DNA from: Fluviicola sp. XM-24bin1
GTDB taxonomy: Bacteria; Bacteroidota; Bacteroidia; Flavobacteriales_D; Crocinitomicaceae
Assembly: GCA_003149635.1 (NCBI GenBank)
Contig: QCWI01000006.1
Coordinates: 185,677 to 249,676 of the forward strand
Length of the DNA stretch: 64,000 bases
Direction of reading: 5' to 3'
Positions 61,676 to 64,000 of this stretch are shown here, one piece after another; the first letter of the stretch is position 1; every line of letters starts with the position of its first letter. The notes under the pieces were generated by a model. That model had not been told where the DNA came from and did no database searches. It was given only the letters and a program-made list of their open reading frames with translations. Position numbers and translations under genes: made by a program.

Positions 61676-63169
61676 TTAGACGGTGAGTTTCGACTTTAGT
61701 GCCGAATAATCAATTTTCGAATTGTGCCGCGGATCTCTCGGGATTTCCTTAAATTTTATCTCGTCAAAAGGAAGGTTTAGTGATTCTTTCTGATCGTGTT
61801 CCAATGCATGGATTCCCTCCAAGACTAAAATCAATTTTGAGTTGATCTCAAGCAAGGTTCCCATGGTTACTCCCGGGATTTCTTGAAGTCGATTTTCGAT
61901 AATGAAGGGCGAGAGAATAGTCTCGTTTGAGTAGATCAATTGTTGGCACCTACCGGTTAAATAGAGTTCTCCATCTTTATAAAATCCAGAATCTCCTGTG
62001 CGGTGCCAAATAGTGTCTCCAACCACAATCTTGTTCTTTTTGAATGCTTCTTCGTTATTGAAATAACGCTTTAAAACGTGCGGTCCAGCGACGATGATTT
62101 CTCCGATTGTTCCATCTTCTAAAGTCAGATTGTTCAGTTCATCTGGAGTTGCTGTCGGAATGGCATCCTCTGAGATTTTAACGATGCGTAGCTCCGTTTT
62201 ATGGTAGATGTGTCCAACAGGCAATCCTTCGGAAACTTGGTCTTCGTTGGCAATCAATTCCACGGCTTCAATCGAGCTAATCGGTTCAGATTCCGTAGAA
62301 CCATATACGATGTTGACAGCGGCATTGGAAAAAGCTCCTTTCAATAGTTTCGCTTGCGATGGAAAAACGGGCGCTCCGCCAGTAAATACCTTTTCAATGG
62401 CATCAAATACTGATTTGTCGGAAGTTTTCTTGGCCAATTGCTCCACGATAAATGGCGATGCCGTAATTCGATTCACTTTGTGATTTTGAATCTGCTCAAC
62501 CAATTTCTGCGACTCCATCGTTTCCGGTTTAGACATTTTGAAATTAGCAATAACGGAGGTACAACCCACGCCGAGATTGACGAACAAAACGATAGGTAAA
62601 ACTGGCATATCGACATCCTGCACTTTAGGATCGATTTCGTCAATGAGCGCATCAAATTGTTCTTTCAGAAATCCATGTGTACGATCCGCTGCTTTTGGCC
62701 TTCCTGTGCTTCCTGTGGTAAATGTGATCAAGGCCGAGTCATCGTTCGAAACGGATTCAATTTCACCGATTTTGGAATGCTGCTTTTTCATCGCCAACTT
62801 GATGGGAATTCTTCGAAGTTCTCTCGAAAACCAAGCAAAGATTCGCGCTTTCGGAACGCCAATAAATCCTTTACAGTCGGCGATTTGGCAGCAAAGCTCT
62901 AATCTTTTTTTGTTCACCCATGCATCTAAGAAAACGGCCGTCGCTCCGCAATAAAACAAAGCTAGAACAATGCGATACAAGTCGACACTCATGGGAACAA
63001 ATACCAATACACGATCGCCTTTTTGAATGCCTTTGCTACGAAAATACGCTGCGGTTTCGAGGACATCTTTCTGAAGATCAGCATAAGAGATCCCTTGCTT
63101 AGGATCAATTATCGCGAGTCGATCCGGATATTTTTCGGCGGCATCAAGAAAGAGTTGAGAGATATTCAT
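61676..63169 (-). CDS. AMP-forming acyl-CoA synthetase-like ligase (OleC-like)
   Basis: The product is 497 residues of the ANL superfamily. The P-loop TFTTGSTGRPKAADRTHG is intact, with AMP-contact motifs YGSTESEP and TGDSGFYKDGELYLTGR. The segment RTHGFLKEQFDAL resembles OleC-type and fatty acid-CoA ligase-like enzymes more than classic FadD. The usual C-terminal catalytic Lys lies near PRDPRHNSKIDYSAL. It activates a carboxylic acid (probably a fatty or beta-hydroxy acid) as an adenylate. It overlaps the upstream acetyltransferase-like gene by four bases (ATGA), so they form an operon. Confidence 0.83.
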   Translation of the reverse strand: MNISQLFLDAAEKYPDRLAIIDPKQGISYADLQKDVLETAAYFRSKGIQKGDRVLVFVPMSVDLYRIVLALFYCGATAVFLDAWVNKKRLELCCQIADCKGFIGVPKARIFAWFSRELRRIPIKLAMKKQHSKIGEIESVSNDDSALITFTTGSTGRPKAADRTHGFLKEQFDALIDEIDPKVQDVDMPVLPIVLFVNLGVGCTSVIANFKMSKPETMESQKLVEQIQNHKVNRITASPFIVEQLAKKTSDKSVFDAIEKVFTGGAPVFPSQAKLLKGAFSNAAVNIVYGSTESEPISSIEAVELIANEDQVSEGLPVGHIYHKTELRIVKISEDAIPTATPDELNNLTLEDGTIGEIIVAGPHVLKRYFNNEEAFKKNKIVVGDTIWHRTGDSGFYKDGELYLTGRCQQLIYSNETILSPFIIENRLQEIPGVTMGTLLEINSKLILVLEGIHALEHDQKESLNLPFDEIKFKEIPRDPRHNSKIDYSALKSKLTV

Positions 63170-64000
63170 AGCGCTTTTCCGTATAAAGTGTACGATTTGT
63201 AATGATCTCCCTCGTAATTATTTGAGATGCTCACCGAGTGGTTATCTACGATCATCAAGGCGTGAATGACACGCTCAAAGTTTCGTTTCGCTGCAATTTG
63301 ATAGGTTTTCCCAGCCAAGTACGATCCAATTCCGCGGAAAGGCGTGTTTTTCTTTCTGGCCAAAGATTTAATGATCAGCGTCTTTCCAGTCGGATCAAGA
63401 TAATCAGGAATGGAAAAGGAGATCGCTTGGATGTCACTCGATTGATCCTCAACTACCCAAATTATTTCGGGATCGAAGTATTGTTTCAGCTTTGCATATT
63501 TGGTTACAAAATCTTCCTCGGCAATTGGCGTGAACAGGAAATTCTCCTTGAATGCTTCGTTGTTGAATTTTGCTAACTTCAATAAATCCGCCTCTAAATT
63601 CTCCAAGTCTATTGATCGGAAGATCGCTCCGTTTTCCTTGTAACGCTCTTCCCATTTCGTGATGCGTTCGTCATCAAATGTCAGTTGCGTGTCAAGATTG
63701 GAGATATAGTTCGCTACCGACTCAAACCCACATTCTTCCCAAAGTTTTCCGTAGTAATCATGGTGATACGGTTCCATGAAGAAGTTCGGATGGTTGTTAT
63801 GATCGCTGAAACGATAATTATTCCAGGTGGAACCTTCCATCGGCCCCAATACATATTCGAACCCTTCGCTTGACGCTTTTTCCATCGCATGGGAAAGGAG
63901 CGATTCGGCAACTTCAATATCGTCGACGCTTTCAAAACTTCCAATGGAGCAAGCCTTTTTTTCGTCCACCTTCAAACCGGGTTTGCCGTAGAGCGCGCAA
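63166..64000 (-). CDS. N-acetyltransferase-like (GNAT) protein, 5' end outside window
   Basis: The frame is open up to the right edge (CALYGKPGLKVDEKKACSIG reads through), so the true start lies beyond 64000; a TTG at 63975 is not a convincing start. The 278 or so visible residues contain a GNAT-like first half (SFESVDDIEVAESLLSHAME, EYVLGPMEGSTWNNYRFSDH) and a second acetyltransferase-like half (FRGIGSYLAGKTYQIAAKRN, HALMIVDNHSVSISNNY). The architecture resembles double-GNAT proteins that modify metabolites or lipids. Its stop overlaps the ligase start, which suggests a shared pathway for an acyl-derived product. Confidence 0.65.
   Translation of the reverse strand, partial: CALYGKPGLKVDEKKACSIGSFESVDDIEVAESLLSHAMEKASSEGFEYVLGPMEGSTWNNYRFSDHNNHPNFFMEPYHHDYYGKLWEECGFESVANYISNLDTQLTFDDERITKWEERYKENGAIFRSIDLENLEADLLKLAKFNNEAFKENFLFTPIAEEDFVTKYAKLKQYFDPEIIWVVEDQSSDIQAISFSIPDYLDPTGKTLIIKSLARKKNTPFRGIGSYLAGKTYQIAAKRNFERVIHALMIVDNHSVSISNNYEGDHYKSYTLYGKAL

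Overview
The window looks like chromosome from a marine, gliding member of the Bacteroidota, most likely order Flavobacteriales. The evidence is: gliding genes gldB, gldC, gldD and gldE; at least six secreted proteins whose C-terminal ends resemble type IX secretion (T9SS) sorting domains; many TAnnTTTG promoter elements (the Bacteroidota -7 box); few Shine-Dalgarno sites; and a green-type proteorhodopsin with its retinal-forming oxygenase. No database search was possible. Family names rest on motif recognition.

Layout. 0-5 kb: gldB (cut by the window edge), gldC, a DUF2797 gene, a kelch T9SS cargo, a sensor kinase broken by two lesions, and trmB. 5-10 kb: secreted esterase, membrane-bound LuxR-type regulator, clpX and clpP. 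10-16 kb: glycosyltransferase, DUF4476 lipoprotein, lamin-tail-type cargo and an OmpA/TPR lipoprotein. 16-20 kb: minus-strand cluster mutY-ssb-gldE-gldD-folK. 20-22.5 kb: HU protein, a 30-residue very basic protein, RNase E/G and recX. 22.5-37 kb: T9SS type B protein, a 1839-residue alpha-2-macroglobulin, a DUF3298 lipoprotein, a 48-residue glycine-rich protein and two large T9SS cargos. 37-46 kb: a 47-residue protein coupled to a phosphodiesterase-TPR-sulfotransferase fusion, a two-component pair and penicillin-binding protein 1C. 46-57.5 kb: LVIVD-repeat cargo, polyprenol glycosyltransferase-dihydroorotase-DUF4296 operon, YdeI/triple-OmpH reading frame, lipoprotein-ruvC, flippase-like protein plus glycosyltransferase, DUF3127 and flavin reductase. 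57.7-61.4 kb: tRNA-Leu, trigger factor, proteorhodopsin and blh. 61.7-64 kb: AMP-forming ligase and an acetyltransferase-like gene cut by the right edge.

How the genes work together. The gld genes support the gliding/T9SS machine, whose cargo genes are scattered through the window. SSB, MutY, RuvC, RecX and HU serve DNA maintenance. ClpXP and trigger factor serve protein quality control. Alpha-2-macroglobulin and PBP1C form a known envelope-defence pair, here 13 kb apart. Proteorhodopsin and Blh form a minimal light-driven proton pump system that needs beta-carotene made elsewhere.

Most worth a second look: the micro-protein plus phosphodiesterase/TPR/sulfotransferase pair at 36.9-39.6 kb; the repeated GTTTAAT/ATTAAAC operator-like boxes around the proteorhodopsin promoter; the in-frame YdeI-triple OmpH reading frame; the 48-residue glycine-rich protein; and a mosaic intergenic repeat that supplies gene 3' ends.
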